A stretch of DNA of 64,000 nucleotides from Parasponia andersonii (GCA_002914805.1 JXTB01000787.1:18886-82885); one strand, 5' to 3'; shown: positions 45,789-57,532, counted from the stretch's first letter. A program made the numbers and translations. Notes: generated by a model not told the origin, from the letters alone.

Positions 45789-46127
45789 CTACAGACATCA
45801 ATGCTTATTCGGCCTAGCACTTTACAATCGTTTTTCTATTTCTTTTTCGAAAAAGTAATATACCAATGCCACTGATTGTATCCAATTCATTATTCATAAT
45901 AACCCTTTTTTATTTCTCTTAGAGACACCCGTTTTTCTTGTTAAAAAAAAAATATCTGGTTTTTTATCGTTTGTTCTACTCATATCAATTTCTAATAAAG
46001 TGGTTTTTGACTACTTAATCCTTTCCGACAATAGCAAAATGGCTCGAGCCTTTTCTTTTAGCTCGGGTTGATAGGCATAATATGGTCCAAAAAACTATTT
46101 TATATCACATAGTTGGAGCTGGGTTAA

Positions 46128-46430
46128 TGTTGATAAGGATTCTCCTACGATTTACTCCTAGCAAACACTTGAATTCTGTATAGTTGTATTTCCTACTTTT
46201 AGTTAGATTTGATCTTTAAAATTTCATTTCTATCATTTCATTCTTTTACCTAGATAATATATCTAGGATAATTTGTAATCTTTTGCATTTATCTCTTCCT
46301 GTTTTTATGTCCATGTAACATGTATAAATAATTATCCTATCAATGAAGTATTGGCTAAGCCAATAAAACATTCTCTTGTATATCTTTATTCTTTATAAAT
46401 TTTACTAATGAACTAGACCGGTGAAGTTGG
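46128..46430 (+). repeat. Possible copia-type LTR remnant
   Basis: It starts TGTTGATAAGGATTCTCCTA and carries TATAAATAATTATCC and AATAAAACATTCTC, the start/TATA/poly(A)-signal arrangement of short copia LTRs. A GGTTCTGGTGATAGTTTGAG segment follows, faintly like a primer-site region. No second LTR or coding part was found. Confidence 0.35.
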
Positions 46431-47640
46431 TTGGTTCTGGTGATAGTTTGAGACCGTGGACGTCGATCGCATAATATATAATTAGATCAATAATTGGTCT
46501 TCCCTAGCTATTAGTGCAAAATAAATTGTCCATAGAAGTGGTCGATTATATAATATCAATCCAAGAATTAATAGATGTTGTCATATGGTCTTCGAATGAG
46601 AGCAGAAAGTTAGCATATATGAACTATAGACAAGTGAATCAAAATATTCTAGAATATGATTGCCATTTTCTGCTATAAAATGACATAAATTGACTTTTAT
46701 TAAGGGAAATTTTGTAATATCGACATTCTGGGCCAGATGTTAATGGCCCAATTACTACAGAATTGCACGTGGCATCATCGATTATGTGAAATATTAGATA
46801 GGCAAACATTTATATATATATATATATATATGGTTGTCAATCTAATAGGTATTTTTTTTTAATCTATGGATAAGTATTTTTTTTTAAGCCATTAGATTAC
46901 CATGGCTATGGTTATAATGTAGTACTTGAAAAGACGTGTATTATTAATGCTCTTTCTTTCTCTTATATTTTATAATAAAAAAATGTACATGCTAAATTTT
47001 CATTGGCCAAATTGATACCTATAAATAGGTAAAAAAAAAATACTTGGTGCCCTATATATATATATATACACGTATATATAATGAAATTTGAACATTGGTG
47101 GATAATCAATCTTGATTATTATGTTTATAATTTATGTTGCACCTAAGCCTTTCTTAAAAAAACATTAAGATAATAACTATAGCCTATATAATACAATTAT
47201 TGGAACTTCACCTGATGAAGAATGCTTCTTTTATTTTACAAGAAATTAGAACTTATCGAATTATTCCGTTATACGCAACAAATGCATAATTCAGGTCAAC
47301 TCTATTTAACAAAACGGGATTATCTGTTTTTAATTTAAAATTTCTCGTTTTTTCTTAGTGATTTATGTTAACTTTCTCGAGTTTGACATGTCACGACTCT
47401 ATTAATAATAAACTCGATGCGTAATATTGAGTTAGGACGTATTATCATAATTCTAGTCTTTCCAGCATATGACAGCTTCTGTTTTGTCAATGAATTCAGT
47501 ATGAAAGCAACAAAAATAAATATTACTCTTCTTTCTTCCAAAATAAATAAATAAATAAATAAATAAATAAATATTACTCATTATCAGAATAGTTAATATT
47601 TTATTCCCAAGAAAAATAAAATATTCAACCATTTTATGTA
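46431..47640. other. AT-rich spacer upstream of the kinase, with microsatellites
   Basis: (TA)n runs lie near 46811-46832 and 47055-47085. (AAAT)n covers about 47537-47572. No coding frame is convincing. Confidence 0.6.
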
Positions 47641-47650
47641 CCATTTTCGA

Positions 47651-47667
47651 AGCGTTGACTCAACGCT
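47651..47667. promoter_or_regulatory. Perfect 17-bp palindrome in the kinase promoter
   Basis: AGCGTTGACTCAACGCT reads the same on both strands apart from its central base. It holds TGACTCA (bZIP/GCN4-type core) and TTGAC (W-box core), 233 bp before the start codon. A binding role is inferred from the motifs only. Confidence 0.45.
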
Positions 47668-47807
47668 ACTTATAATCCGGTGTTAAGATTATTTTCAATG
47701 AACTTTCTTGCATGAATAAGTAATTATTGAAAATCTAAGAGTTGAACTTGATCACCACGAACATTTGAGAGAGTATTGTATATCTAGAGAATACGTATGG
47801 TATTCTT

Positions 47808-47816
47808 TATATATAA
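47808..47816 (+). promoter_or_regulatory. Probable TATA box of the lectin receptor kinase
   Basis: TATATATAA lies 84 bp before the start codon, a typical distance for a plant gene with a short leader. Confidence 0.6.
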
Positions 47817-47899
47817 CCTCATAACTAAATGAACCAGTACCAAACTCTAAAGTTTCTCTTGAATTAATAACTGATCAACCTTTTTCCTTTCCTCTAGCC

Positions 47900-49852
47900 A
47901 TGGTCACCTTCTTCCAAATAACCTTAGTCCTCTTGATCTTATTCATATTCCTTCTTCCTTCCACTCATTCAATTAACTTCCAAATGTCTCGCTTTGATCC
48001 AATTGATCCAAATATAATCTACCAAGGTGATGCCATACCTTCAGTTGGAGCCGTTGAGCTAATCAACAAATATAACTATGCCTGCCGAGTTGGTTGGGCC
48101 ACTTATGCCGAGAAAGTGCCGCTATGGGACTCTAGCGACCAAGAAAAGGTGGCCGATTTCACAACTCACTTCTCCTTCTCCATAACTACTACAGGCTCAC
48201 AATATGGCCATGGACTTGTGTTTTTCCTTGCCCCTGTTGGATTCCAAATCCCACCAAATTCAGCTGGCGGATTCTTAGGCCTTTTCAACACTACAACAAG
48301 CGATTCCTCGCGGAATCAAATTGTTATGGTTGAGTTCGATTCTTTCTCGAACCCCGAATGGGATCCTCCGTTTGAACATGTTGGAATCAACAACAACTCG
48401 ATTTTCTCTGCGGTTTCCACGCGTTGGAATGCTAGTTTGCATAGTGGGGATAACGCGGATGTTTGGATTTCCTACAGCTCTTCGACGAAGAATTTGAGCG
48501 TCCAATGGAGTTATCAGAACACCTCAAGTTCAAAAGAGAATACTAGTCTCTCTTACCAAGTTGATTTGAAGCAAGTTTTGCCTCAATGGGTAATGGTTGG
48601 ATTCTCAGCAGCCACAGGAATCTATGGAGAGAGGACTGTTCTTAATTCGTGGGAATTTAGTTCAACTTTGGATATTAAAGAAGCCGAAGGAGGAAACGCG
48701 AAAAGGGTGATACTAATTGTGGGACTAACAGTTTCAGGTGGTGTTTTGATAGCTGCTTTGACTGTATCACTTCTATTATATTGGAGATTGAGGCAGAAGA
48801 AAAAGGAGAAAGAAGAAAACACAAAGAATTTAGTGTCGATAAACAACGATGACCTTGAAAGAGGAGCGGGGCCAAGAAGGTTTTCGTACAACGATCTCGC
48901 TTCAGCAACCAACAACTTCTCGATCGAAAGGAAATTAGGCGAGGGAGGCTTTGGCGCTGTTTATAGAGGCTATTTGCCCGATTTAGATACCTTAGTTGCC
49001 GTGAAGAAAATTTCAAGAGGGTCTAGGCAAGGGAAAAAAGAGTACATAACGGAAGTAAAGATCATCAGTCAATTGAGGCACAAGAATTTGGTGCAACTCA
49101 TTGGATGGTGTCATGATAGAAATGAGTTTCTTCTTGTTTACGAGTTTATGCCGAATGGAAGCCTCGATTCTCACCTCTTTGGCAGGAGGAATCCTTTAAC
49201 TTGGGCCTTGAGATACAAGATTTCTCTCGGATTAGCCTCGGCTTTGCTATATCTTCATGAAGAATGGGAGCGTTGTGTGGTTCACCGAGATATCAAATCA
49301 AGCAACGTGATGCTGGATTCCAACTTCAAGGTCAAGCTTGGCGATTTCGGGCTAGCTCGACTAATGGACCATGAGCTTGGTCCCCAAACAACTGGGTTGG
49401 TTGGGACATTAGGTTACTTAGCTCCCGAATATATAAGCACAGGGAGAGCTAGTAAAGAGTCTGATGTCTATAGCTTCGGGGTGGTGGCCTTAGAAATCGC
49501 CACGGGAAGGAAGGCGGTGAATCCTATTGAAAAGGATGTTGATGTGGGTAATTTGGTTGAATGGGTTTGGAATCTTTACGGGAAAAGAAATCTCATATCG
49601 GCTGTAGACGAGAAAATGGGAATGGATTACGATCAAAAACAAGTGGAGTGTTTGATGATGGTTGGATTGTGGTGTGCTCACCCAGATCGGAGCCTAAGGC
49701 CATCCATCAAGCAAGCCATTCAGGTTCTCAACTTTGAGGCCACGTGGCCTAATCTTCCTTCAAGCATGCCTGTTCCTATTTATCATGTCCCTTCGCCGTC
49801 GGTCAGCTCCGGCGATCCTTTCATAAGTACTAGCATTGATGCTGGTCGCTGA
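47900..49852 (+). CDS. L-type lectin-domain receptor kinase (class IX-like), intact, single exon
   Basis: 650 residues, no intron. The start codon at 47900 has a good context (AGCCATGG) and opens a signal peptide (about 1-24: hydrophobic core LVLLILFIFLLP, likely cut after THS). A legume-lectin domain spans about 25-258 and keeps the metal/sugar-site stretch VEFDSFSNPEWDPPFEHVGI. A membrane segment lies at about 270-295, then a basic stop (RLRQKKKEKEE). The Ser/Thr kinase spans about 342-612, with glycine loop GEGGFGAVY, lysine in VAVKK (K369), HRD at 462-464, DFG at 482-484 and APE at 508-510, so it is an RD kinase with all catalytic residues. The predicted protein sits in the plasma membrane, with the lectin outside. 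Class IX relatives in other plants act in immunity and stress signalling; the ligand here is unknown. A dead sister copy lies at 4104-4970. Confidence 0.96.
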   Translation: MVTFFQITLVLLILFIFLLPSTHSINFQMSRFDPIDPNIIYQGDAIPSVGAVELINKYNYACRVGWATYAEKVPLWDSSDQEKVADFTTHFSFSITTTGSQYGHGLVFFLAPVGFQIPPNSAGGFLGLFNTTTSDSSRNQIVMVEFDSFSNPEWDPPFEHVGINNNSIFSAVSTRWNASLHSGDNADVWISYSSSTKNLSVQWSYQNTSSSKENTSLSYQVDLKQVLPQWVMVGFSAATGIYGERTVLNSWEFSSTLDIKEAEGGNAKRVILIVGLTVSGGVLIAALTVSLLLYWRLRQKKKEKEENTKNLVSINNDDLERGAGPRRFSYNDLASATNNFSIERKLGEGGFGAVYRGYLPDLDTLVAVKKISRGSRQGKKEYITEVKIISQLRHKNLVQLIGWCHDRNEFLLVYEFMPNGSLDSHLFGRRNPLTWALRYKISLGLASALLYLHEEWERCVVHRDIKSSNVMLDSNFKVKLGDFGLARLMDHELGPQTTGLVGTLGYLAPEYISTGRASKESDVYSFGVVALEIATGRKAVNPIEKDVDVGNLVEWVWNLYGKRNLISAVDEKMGMDYDQKQVECLMMVGLWCAHPDRSLRPSIKQAIQVLNFEATWPNLPSSMPVPIYHVPSPSVSSGDPFISTSIDAGR

Positions 49853-50880
49853 AAACGTATAACTGTTTGTTTGTGTTTGTTTTAATGCCACCAAATTGTA
49901 GAAAGTTGAGAAACTCTTCCTCTTTGTGATCATGTTATATATAGTGGTAGAGTTGATGTAATCAGCATGCATTAGTTAATCGTAACATATCTCAAGTTTA
50001 TGAAATATCATCAACAATTTCACAAACTTTAATTTGTATGTTTTTTGTTTAATCGTTAGCTTTACATGTTTTCACAGTCCAATAATTAGGCTAGACTTTC
50101 CCATTTTAATGCAGGCCTGTGGATTGAAATTCCTGTTTTATCTCACTTTTTTTTTCTGGTTTTAAATATATCTGACTTATATGATCTTTTTATAAATCTA
50201 AATTTTTCTCAAGAGGTATTTATACTATATATATATATATAAAAATTATAACCAATATATATTGAGACTTGACTTGACTTATATGATCCTGATTGGTTGT
50301 AACACCGCCGTATAATACATATACGTATATATACATATATATGACGAGCCACGGAGGTTGAACAATTAAAATATATATGTAAATAGCATTCTTTCCCTTT
50401 CCCGTTGATTATTAATATGCCAATCACATACAATAATACAAAACAAGGCATTTACAAAGAATTCAAGTCAAAGATACATCTCCCTTGAAGAAAACTACTT
50501 GCCAAGAAAGAAGACAACCTAGAAGATCTTTTTTTTATTATGTTATCTGCTGACCAATCTTATTATACAACCTGCATTCTATATTTTCACTCTTTCGGTA
50601 TTCTAATTAATTTGTTTTTAGTTTAGGATATTATTGTGTGTGATTATCCTATTGTTTTTATCACAATTACGAGGAAAAGTTGTATTTCAATATTCAAGAT
50701 ATGAAATAAGTCAATGAGAGTTGTCCTGTTTATGCTTGTGTGGTGTAATGCCTCTATCGCTTTTCGTTCATTCATTCGATATTATTTCCCCCCTTTATGG
50801 TGTATATCTATATATTTCAGTAAATATATAGCTCCGATCCCTAACATACTTTTTGGTGTATTCATTCTCAACTTTTTTTG
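49853..50880. other. Downstream spacer of the kinase
   Basis: AT-rich with TA-type microsatellites near 50225-50345. No further gene was recognised. The 3' untranslated region of the kinase must lie in the first few hundred bases. Confidence 0.6.
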
Positions 50881-50884
50881 GACA

Positions 50885-51606
50885 TTAGGATAAATAACTG
50901 TGGGTCCGATATTTCCGTCCATTCACTGAGTGATGCGTGGCACTAATGAAAGATTTAATATAGCGGTTAAGTGGTTAATTAAGAAGAAATAATTAACTGC
51001 AATCAATAATTTTTCTAACAGTAATATCATTCGTGTCATTAGGAACAGTTATTAGGTCTCTCGTAGCGACACGTGACAATCATATAAGTCTCTTCAGACT
51101 CCTCAATCACCGGTGTTAACTAGATCTCGTTAACTCTCTAAAATATTTTGGGTCAGTAAGACCCAGCAGATCTCATTGATTATCTTGGGTCATTTCTTAA
51201 AATATAGGGATTAAAGTTGAGATCTGACGTATCAAACTGATTACCTTAACTCAAAGTATACGATAGTTTAAGTCAGAATAGGACACTGAATTATTATCAT
51301 GTGACGAGATTATACATGACAATAATCCAAAAATATATCAGGTATGAATATCAAAATGAAATCGAGTGCCAATGGTCCCGCGGTAATGATAGCGGCTTAG
51401 TGACTAAAAGCTGCAGGAAGCACCGATACCATTTGTAAGGGAAGTTGTCCCTCAATTTTATGCAAGGACAAATGTATGAAGGGAGGCAAGTGTTTGTATG
51501 GAGAGGGCATGAAACCTTAGTTTTCCCCCTCTATAAATACTATGATTTGCCTTTGATCTTATTGTCTCTTTTGTGTGTATTATTTTTAGTAATTTAAGTT
51601 ATCGGA
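50885..51606 (+). repeat. Possible gypsy LTR remnant
   Basis: A segment with a CTCTATAAATACTATGATTT box (near 51531) is followed, about 70 bp on, by AATTTAAGTTATCGGAGAGT. This resembles the R/U5 start of Tat/Ogre-type LTRs (CTAACTTxxxxATCGGAG). No partner LTR or coding sequence lies next to it, so it would be a solo or broken LTR. Confidence 0.35.
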
Positions 51607-51780
51607 GAGTGTCTTATGAGTGAAAACCAACCAACAGCACACATATACAGTTTTTAAGACGAAATATACCTGAAAACTACAAAAACACGTAAACATGAGT
51701 GTCTTACAAATGACAACATAGCGCATGTATATAGTGTTTAAAACGGAGTATACCTGAAAACGACAAAAACACGTAAACAG
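51607..51780. repeat. Tandem repeat, two copies of 84-90 bp
   Basis: Copies at 51607-51696 and 51697-51780 both start GAGTGTCTTA and end TATACCTGAAAAC(T/G)ACAAAA then ACACGTAAACA. The middle parts are diverged. Confidence 0.9.
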
Positions 51781-52247
51781 TTGAAAAAACAGTCCCAACA
51801 ATGACTTTTTGTTTTGTTTGCATTTATTAGTTCTTTTGCCTTTCCCAATTAGAGAAGACCTTTTAGGGGTCCTTAATATTTCACCTCTTTAGAATTGGTC
51901 CCTATACATTTTTTTCTTTGGGGAATTACCTTGACAACTTTTTATTTTTCTCAAAATTACAATAGACCAAAAATAAAAATACCAACAGTACCCCGACTAA
52001 AGAAAAGTGAAAAATCAAAATAATTTGGTTATCTAAAAAAATCAATATAATTTTCACTATTTAACTAATTATTCCTTAAATTTGAACAATTAATTGTAGT
52101 TTAAATATGAACAAATTATAATTAAATAAAACTCTACAAGTGGAAAGTAAAATCACAGTCAAAATGACTATTAAATGAGGTTCTTGTACAATTTTTCAGT
52201 TTTAGGAGTGTTAACGTGTTACATACTTTATTAATGTTAGTTAATAG

Positions 52248-54447
52248 TAGTCACCGTCGAAGCCAATAAGGATGGAGGCAACTGCGCCCGGAACTTTTTA
52301 TTTTTACTTTTGTACATGTGTTTTTATTTTAGAAAAATTCAGTTATGTCCTTATTTTTATTTGCCTCCATTCAATGTCCTTATTTACTCCCACTAAATTT
52401 TTAAATTTATAAAATCTACACGTATTTTTAAAAAATTCAATTTATATCATTCTTCGTAAAAACCCAATTTTTAGAAGGGTAGTTTTGTACTTTTACCCAA
52501 TAAAACAAAAACAAATATATGTATACATCTATTTCCTTTCTCTCTCCTCGATGTCATCTTCTTCTTCACTGTGCCCGACGCACAGCTACCTTCGATGACC
52601 CATTTTTCAGCCAAATCACGTCACGCTATCACCAGAAGTTTCTAAGTGAGATTTTACGGCCAATGAAGCGCAAGTTTGGCTCGAGCCCGAATTGATCAAT
52701 TTATATGTCTAACCTAGCTAATTTAGGTGCTAGTAATTCAGTGGAGATGTCTATTTCTCAATTCGAAACCCCGTTGGAAAAACAACAATTCAAACCTATC
52801 AATCAAGAGTTCGAAAACGATGCCCGACTCTCCAGACGACACCAAACTTTCTCTGTAGTCTCGTAATTCTATTTTGATATTTGATTGAGGTAGGAATTCG
52901 ATTACTTGATTCTAAAATTAGTTTAATTTATAAATTTACATATTAGTGATAAATATAGAATTTCGTAAAATTATTTATAAAAATTGTGTTTATATATATT
53001 TTTGACCTGATTTGATATATAAACTGTCTGCGAGGCATGTCACACTGATTAGCGTGTCATATATACTGTTTTAAACTATTTTCTGTAGGAAATTGAATTT
53101 TTAGATTTTGAAAAAAAATGACCGTTATAATGCCAAATTTTTTAGAAAATCCAAAATGGTTTGAGAACTTAGTTTTGAGAACTAAATGAAGTTTGATTAA
53201 AGAATACTGCACGGTTATTTTGTGATTTTGTGGAAATGGTGCATATCTTTATTTTGTTACTCACATAGCATTTGCATATATTCAAACACTTACATGACCG
53301 TCAGACTTACGATACCCCACATAAGGTGCACAGACTTAGATGCCTCTTTAGGTGGTTTAGACTTATGAATGATCCACTAGAACACTTCGAATATCATAAT
53401 TGCGTACATAGTTATATATTGGCTTGAATAGATATGTACTGGTTTTGATAGATATTATACAATAGTTTGGAATGTTTGAATTATTGGACTATAATTTCCA
53501 ATTGGGTTTTATGAACTGTTTTAAATAGAATACTAATCATGCAGGACATTCAAAGTGAGTATATTTCTTATATATAAAAACTTGTAATTGAATCTCTATC
53601 GGGCAATCACGTGCTCACCCTCTCCTATTTCTTCTCATTTTCAGGTATTGATTTATTTTGAGGTAATTGTCTTAGTAGTTTGACAAGCTTGTTTGGCTTA
53701 TGTATATCGTCTCCTATATGTTCATTAGTTGATTCCTGTTCTATACCATCATTTCTTTTTTATGTCAAATTTATTTAACTAATTGTAGTGTATTTAATAT
53801 ATAGATGTATGATGATAATTTTGCTATTATACTGAGTATTTAGAAATACAAATAATTTTATGTAAATTATTTGAATATTGAACCTAAGGTTTTAATCTGA
53901 CTTATTTTACTAAAGTTTATAAATTTACAAATATTTCTAAATTAATAATTAGAATTTTCTATAAACTTTAAATAAAAGATTTTCCTCGAAAATTTAAAAC
54001 AAATGAAAAGTTTCTGATTGTGAGATTTGCTTACTTTTGAAGGCTAAAATCAAAGATTTTAAGTACTTGATTTTTTGGAATTTTGAAAAATTACTATTTA
54101 TTATTATTTTCACTTAAATATACTAAAAATCACAGTCTTAGATTTCCGGTCATAACATACTAAGTAATTAAAGTTTTAATCAGACTCTTGCATTTTAATA
54201 TATGGTAAAAAAAGTTTAATTTTTATGTTTGAGTAAATAAAGTATTTTATTTTCTAACTCTTCAAATTGTTTTGAACCTAAATTAATTTTAAAAACTAAA
54301 CTAAATTTAGCTAAACTCATTCATAAGGAGGAAAAAAAACATAAAGTTAAAAAATTAGAAAAATTTAAGAAGAAAAGAGGAAAAAGAATATATTCTATGC
54401 GTTTGTAGTTTTGCCTCTCTCAACAAAATTTCTGCCTCCGCCACTAT
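52248..54447. mobile_element. Possible decayed hAT-like element enclosing a solo LTR
   Basis: The left edge reads CACCGTCGAAGCCAATAAGG. The right edge, on the opposite strand, reads GTGGCGGAGGCAGAAATTTT. Both resemble the CAGTGGCGGAGCCA termini of many plant hAT-type elements. Flanks AATAGTAG (left) and ATTAGTAG (right) match at 7 of 8 bases, the duplication length of hAT elements. No transposase was seen. Tentative. Confidence 0.35.
52455..54157 (+). repeat. Solo LTR related to the Tekay-like element, old
   Basis: It begins CGTAAAAACCCAATTTTTAG, like the Tekay LTR start (TGTAAAAACC). It shares TATATGTCTAACCTAGCTA and the GGTGCTAG(G/T)AATTCAGT words (near 52700-52750) with 20180-20240. It has a similar CTCACCC...TTCTTC...TTTTCAGGT segment near 53610-53650. 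The end CCGGTCATAACA near 54157 parallels TCGTGACA. No internal coding part. Old and diverged; end points approximate. Confidence 0.6.
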
Positions 54448-54540
54448 TAGTAGCCGAATAATTTTGATATAATCAGGAAATATGAGTGTAATTTTTTTTT
54501 TCTTTTGAGATTTGATTTTCCAATTCCTTTAACAAGAGTT

Positions 54541-54886
54541 TTTTGGAAAATATTTCTTCGAATAGAGTTTGGCGACAGAATTTTCTCATGGAATAACAAT
54601 CAATAATTATTATAAAATCGCAATTAATTCTGAAAATTAAACAACAATATAATAAATGGTGAAATTTTTATTGATTTCAACTTTTTTTTCCAGCTTCGCT
54701 TTCCTCGATTCTTTCTGGCGATTTTCCAATGATTCTTCCATTGGCAAGAAGTCCTTTGGAAAATGATTTTGGTATTTAGCGACAGAGTTTTCCAATAGAA
54801 TAACAATCACCTATTATTTTAAAATTACAATTAATTCTGCAAATTAAAACAACAATACAATAAATGGTGAAATTTTTATTGATTTC
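54541..54886. repeat. Direct repeat of about 135 bp in two copies
   Basis: 54541-54678 and 54756-54886 share GCGACAGA(A/G)TTTTC, ATAGAATAACAATCA-like text, ACAATTAATTCTG(A/C)AAATTAAA, and AATAAATGGTGAAATTTTTA then TTGATTTC. Copies are about 85% identical by eye. Confidence 0.85.
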
Positions 54887-54889
54887 TTT

Positions 54890-55620
54890 TTTTTTTCCCT
54901 TTTTTTGTCAATCCGAAGGGTGCCATTGTAGTCGTTTCTAGTCATAACGTGGCTATAATTTTAACAGCATCAATGGGTGTTAGTTTAAATGAATACGGAC
55001 CAAACTGCGAATAAGAGAGGGATCAGCGGTGAAATCCCGAAGCGGACTTTCTATAAACAAAATAAAGTACAAATATAGCATTGAAAATCACTTAGGAGGA
55101 GTTTGCCGACTAAAAAACTGTTTTTTAATTTTAGAAATATAATATTATTTTCTCAGAACAAGTATTTGGCATTATTCTCCGAAAACATATTTTAAAAATA
55201 AAATTAAACAAAATAGCCAAAAATAATTTTTAAAAATAAAATTAAATAAATTAAAAAATTCAAAGAACAACAAAATATTATTTTCAAAGTGTTTTTTTAA
55301 GTTTTTTATTTAAAAAAAAATCCTCCTTTCACGTGACATTCAAATGCACATTCTCTCGTAATTTTTTCTTCTTATTTTCTCTCTCGTTATTATATCTCTC
55401 TTAATTATCTTTCATTATTTTCTCTCTTCTCATTCTCTCTCGTCATTTTATCTCTCATCTTTTCATCTCATTATTTACTATTTATTCTTTTTTTAATCAT
55501 ATTCTCTCTCCTTATTCTTTATTGTTATTTTTGCTTTTTATGACTTTCTCTATCTTTATTCTTTCAATGTATGCATTCTTATTCTTATCACTTAGAAGGG
55601 ATAATATTTTTCTATATATT
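54890..55620. other. AT-rich spacer with a pyrimidine-rich stretch
   Basis: The stretch 55330-55560 is a run of TCTCT/TTATT words with no coding value. No gene recognised. Confidence 0.55.
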
Positions 55621-55644
55621 ATATTTTGATACTTTGTTCAGTTT

Positions 55645-55905
55645 ATATTTTGTATTTTAGTTATTATCAATATTGATCCTTAAATTTAATATTTGTTACA
55701 AATTTATGCAATAATACCAATTTAGAACAGTTAATTTACTAAGATAATTTAATACTCATTCATAAATCAGTTTTTATATAGTTTATTTTCAATTTTTTAA
55801 ACAGTATCTTAATAAATTAACTGCTTTAAATTGGTGTTATGATATAAATTTATAACAGATTTCAAATTTGCAGATCAATATTGATAATAATCAAAATACG
55901 TGATA
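55645..55905. repeat. Fold-back (MITE-like) element with arms of about 95 bp
   Basis: The left arm (55651-55745) is the reverse complement of the right arm (55806-55900) with about 80% identity. Both carry TTATCAATATTGATC, AAATTTAT, ACCAATTTA and CAGTTAATTTA. The loop is about 60 bp and AT-rich. No coding capacity. Confidence 0.75.
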
Positions 55906-56559
55906 CAATTTTTAGATTATATTTTCTTTTATTTTGGAAAATTCATGAGCTTTTTATCGGTGATATGTCCGGTGCGGAAACATGCTGGCTTCTGGTAATT
56001 ACAGAATATTCCAAATTGCTCAACAAGAAACCCTAACAGAGACATACATTCTTATATTGTTTAGCAATAGAAAATTATTTACCAAGCTTTATACTATAGT
56101 ATACTAGTATAATTTATATGCATGTCTAACTAATTTGTTGCAGAATTAGTTCTCTTAACAAAAGTTCATGAAATTTACGAAATCTACGGCATTCTAATTG
56201 ATAAGGAATCATTTCTGTTACTCACGACATTTACTTTAATGATAAGAAATTTCTTATTCATTTCTGGTACAGCTTGATGTCAACAACTCTTAGAAAACAT
56301 TAATATTAGACAAAATAAATGAATACACTCTGGCAAACAATGAAAACAATTAGATTAAGCCGATTTAAAAGGGCTTAATACACATAAATTATCAATTCTC
56401 TCTATTTCTTTTCTTTTTCCCTTTTCAAAATTGAATGGCGGACTTGTAAATAAATATTTTCGGAATAAAATAAATAAAATACCTAAATTTAATAATATGG
56501 TGCTATAGTTATCAATTTTTGCATATATACTCTCCCATTTCTTCTTCTTCTTCACACAT

Positions 56560-56932
56560 GGTCCTCAAAAGCTAGACCAGATTTTCGTAAGAGCTCGTCT
56601 CGTGCCACCGTGCCTCCGACTAACTGACGCAATGGCCCGCTAGGATCGCCTCCCTCCGACGAAGCCACGCCGTCAAGTCGTGCTGGATTTCGTCACTGCA
56701 ATATGGTAATCGGCTATTGCGAAATTTTTCGACCACCGAAGCTTCACTAGATCTCCTTTTGCTACACCGATAGTACTATTGGATTTGTCTTGTCATCACC
56801 ATCGGTCTCGGCTATTAGTTCACATATGGTAAGATTTTCACTACTTTTACTGTTTTTACCAACTTTATAAAAAATAATATTTCAGTAATTATTTTAGTTA
56901 AGTAAAGAAGCCTTCCACCTGGAATCTTCTAG
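56560..56932 (+). repeat. Fragment resembling the GC-rich part of a Tekay-type LTR
   Basis: CCGACGAAGCCACGCCGTC, TTCGACCACCGAAGC and CTATTGGATTTGTCTTGTCA parallel the order of words near 26760-26880 of the Tekay LTR (CCACCATTCGACC, CCGTTGGATTTATCTCGTC). It is cut at 56933 by the next copia element. Confidence 0.45.
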
Positions 56933-57252
56933 TGTTAACTAGATATTAGTTTTTTTGCATGTGATTTATTTGATTACTTAGAGTATTATTAGAAATGTGT
57001 AGAAGAAAATATGTGTGGTTTAAGAATTTTTATAATTATTTATTTGTGTAGTTCTCATTGTTTCTCGTGTAATATAAATACCCCTCCCTACTTGAGTTCT
57101 AATCATCAAGTAAGAAGCAAAGCTTCTAAGAGTGAAAAGAAGAGAGAAAAAAACATTACTTCTAATGAGTGAGTAAGCTTGATGAGTGAAGTTGAGAATT
57201 TTCTCTTGTAAAAATATTTGAGTGAATAACAAAGCTTGTTTTATTTCCAACA
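56933..57252 (+). repeat. 5' LTR of the truncated copia
   Basis: It starts TGTTAACTAGATATTAG and ends TTTCCAACA, 320 bp, with AATATAAATACCCC near 57069 as TATA box. The primer site follows three bases later. The ends are inferred from termini, as no partner exists in the window. Confidence 0.7.
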
Positions 57253-57532
57253 AAGTGGTACCAGAGCGAGGTTCTGAGTTCTCATGAAATTCTAAGTATG
57301 CTCTGTAGTTAAAACTTTGATTGATCTTCCACATCAGAAAAGAATTATTGAGAATGAGAGTATTATATATTTATTCCAAATGTACTATTATTATATATCA
57401 AATCGAAAAGCTTAATGAGACGAAAATACTGTCACAAAAATTGGTCTAAATGAGTTTGAACGAGTTGTTGGAAGTTTACTACAATAACTATGTCAACTCA
57501 CGAGTTAAGCCGAATCAGAGCTGTTTGAGCCA

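Larger units (their letters stand above)
44444..46120. other. Spacer between copia element and kinase promoter, with repeat remnants
   Basis: No gene seen. It contains a possible inverted-repeat element at 45190-45545 and a 36-bp duplication at 45715-45788 (listed separately). GGCCCAAT/TGGGCT words are scattered. Confidence 0.5.

Noticed and set aside
46811-47090. Possible MITE between two (TA)n runs
   Set aside because: The supposed inverted ends share only T-rich runs. No clear terminal repeat was found beyond the microsatellites.
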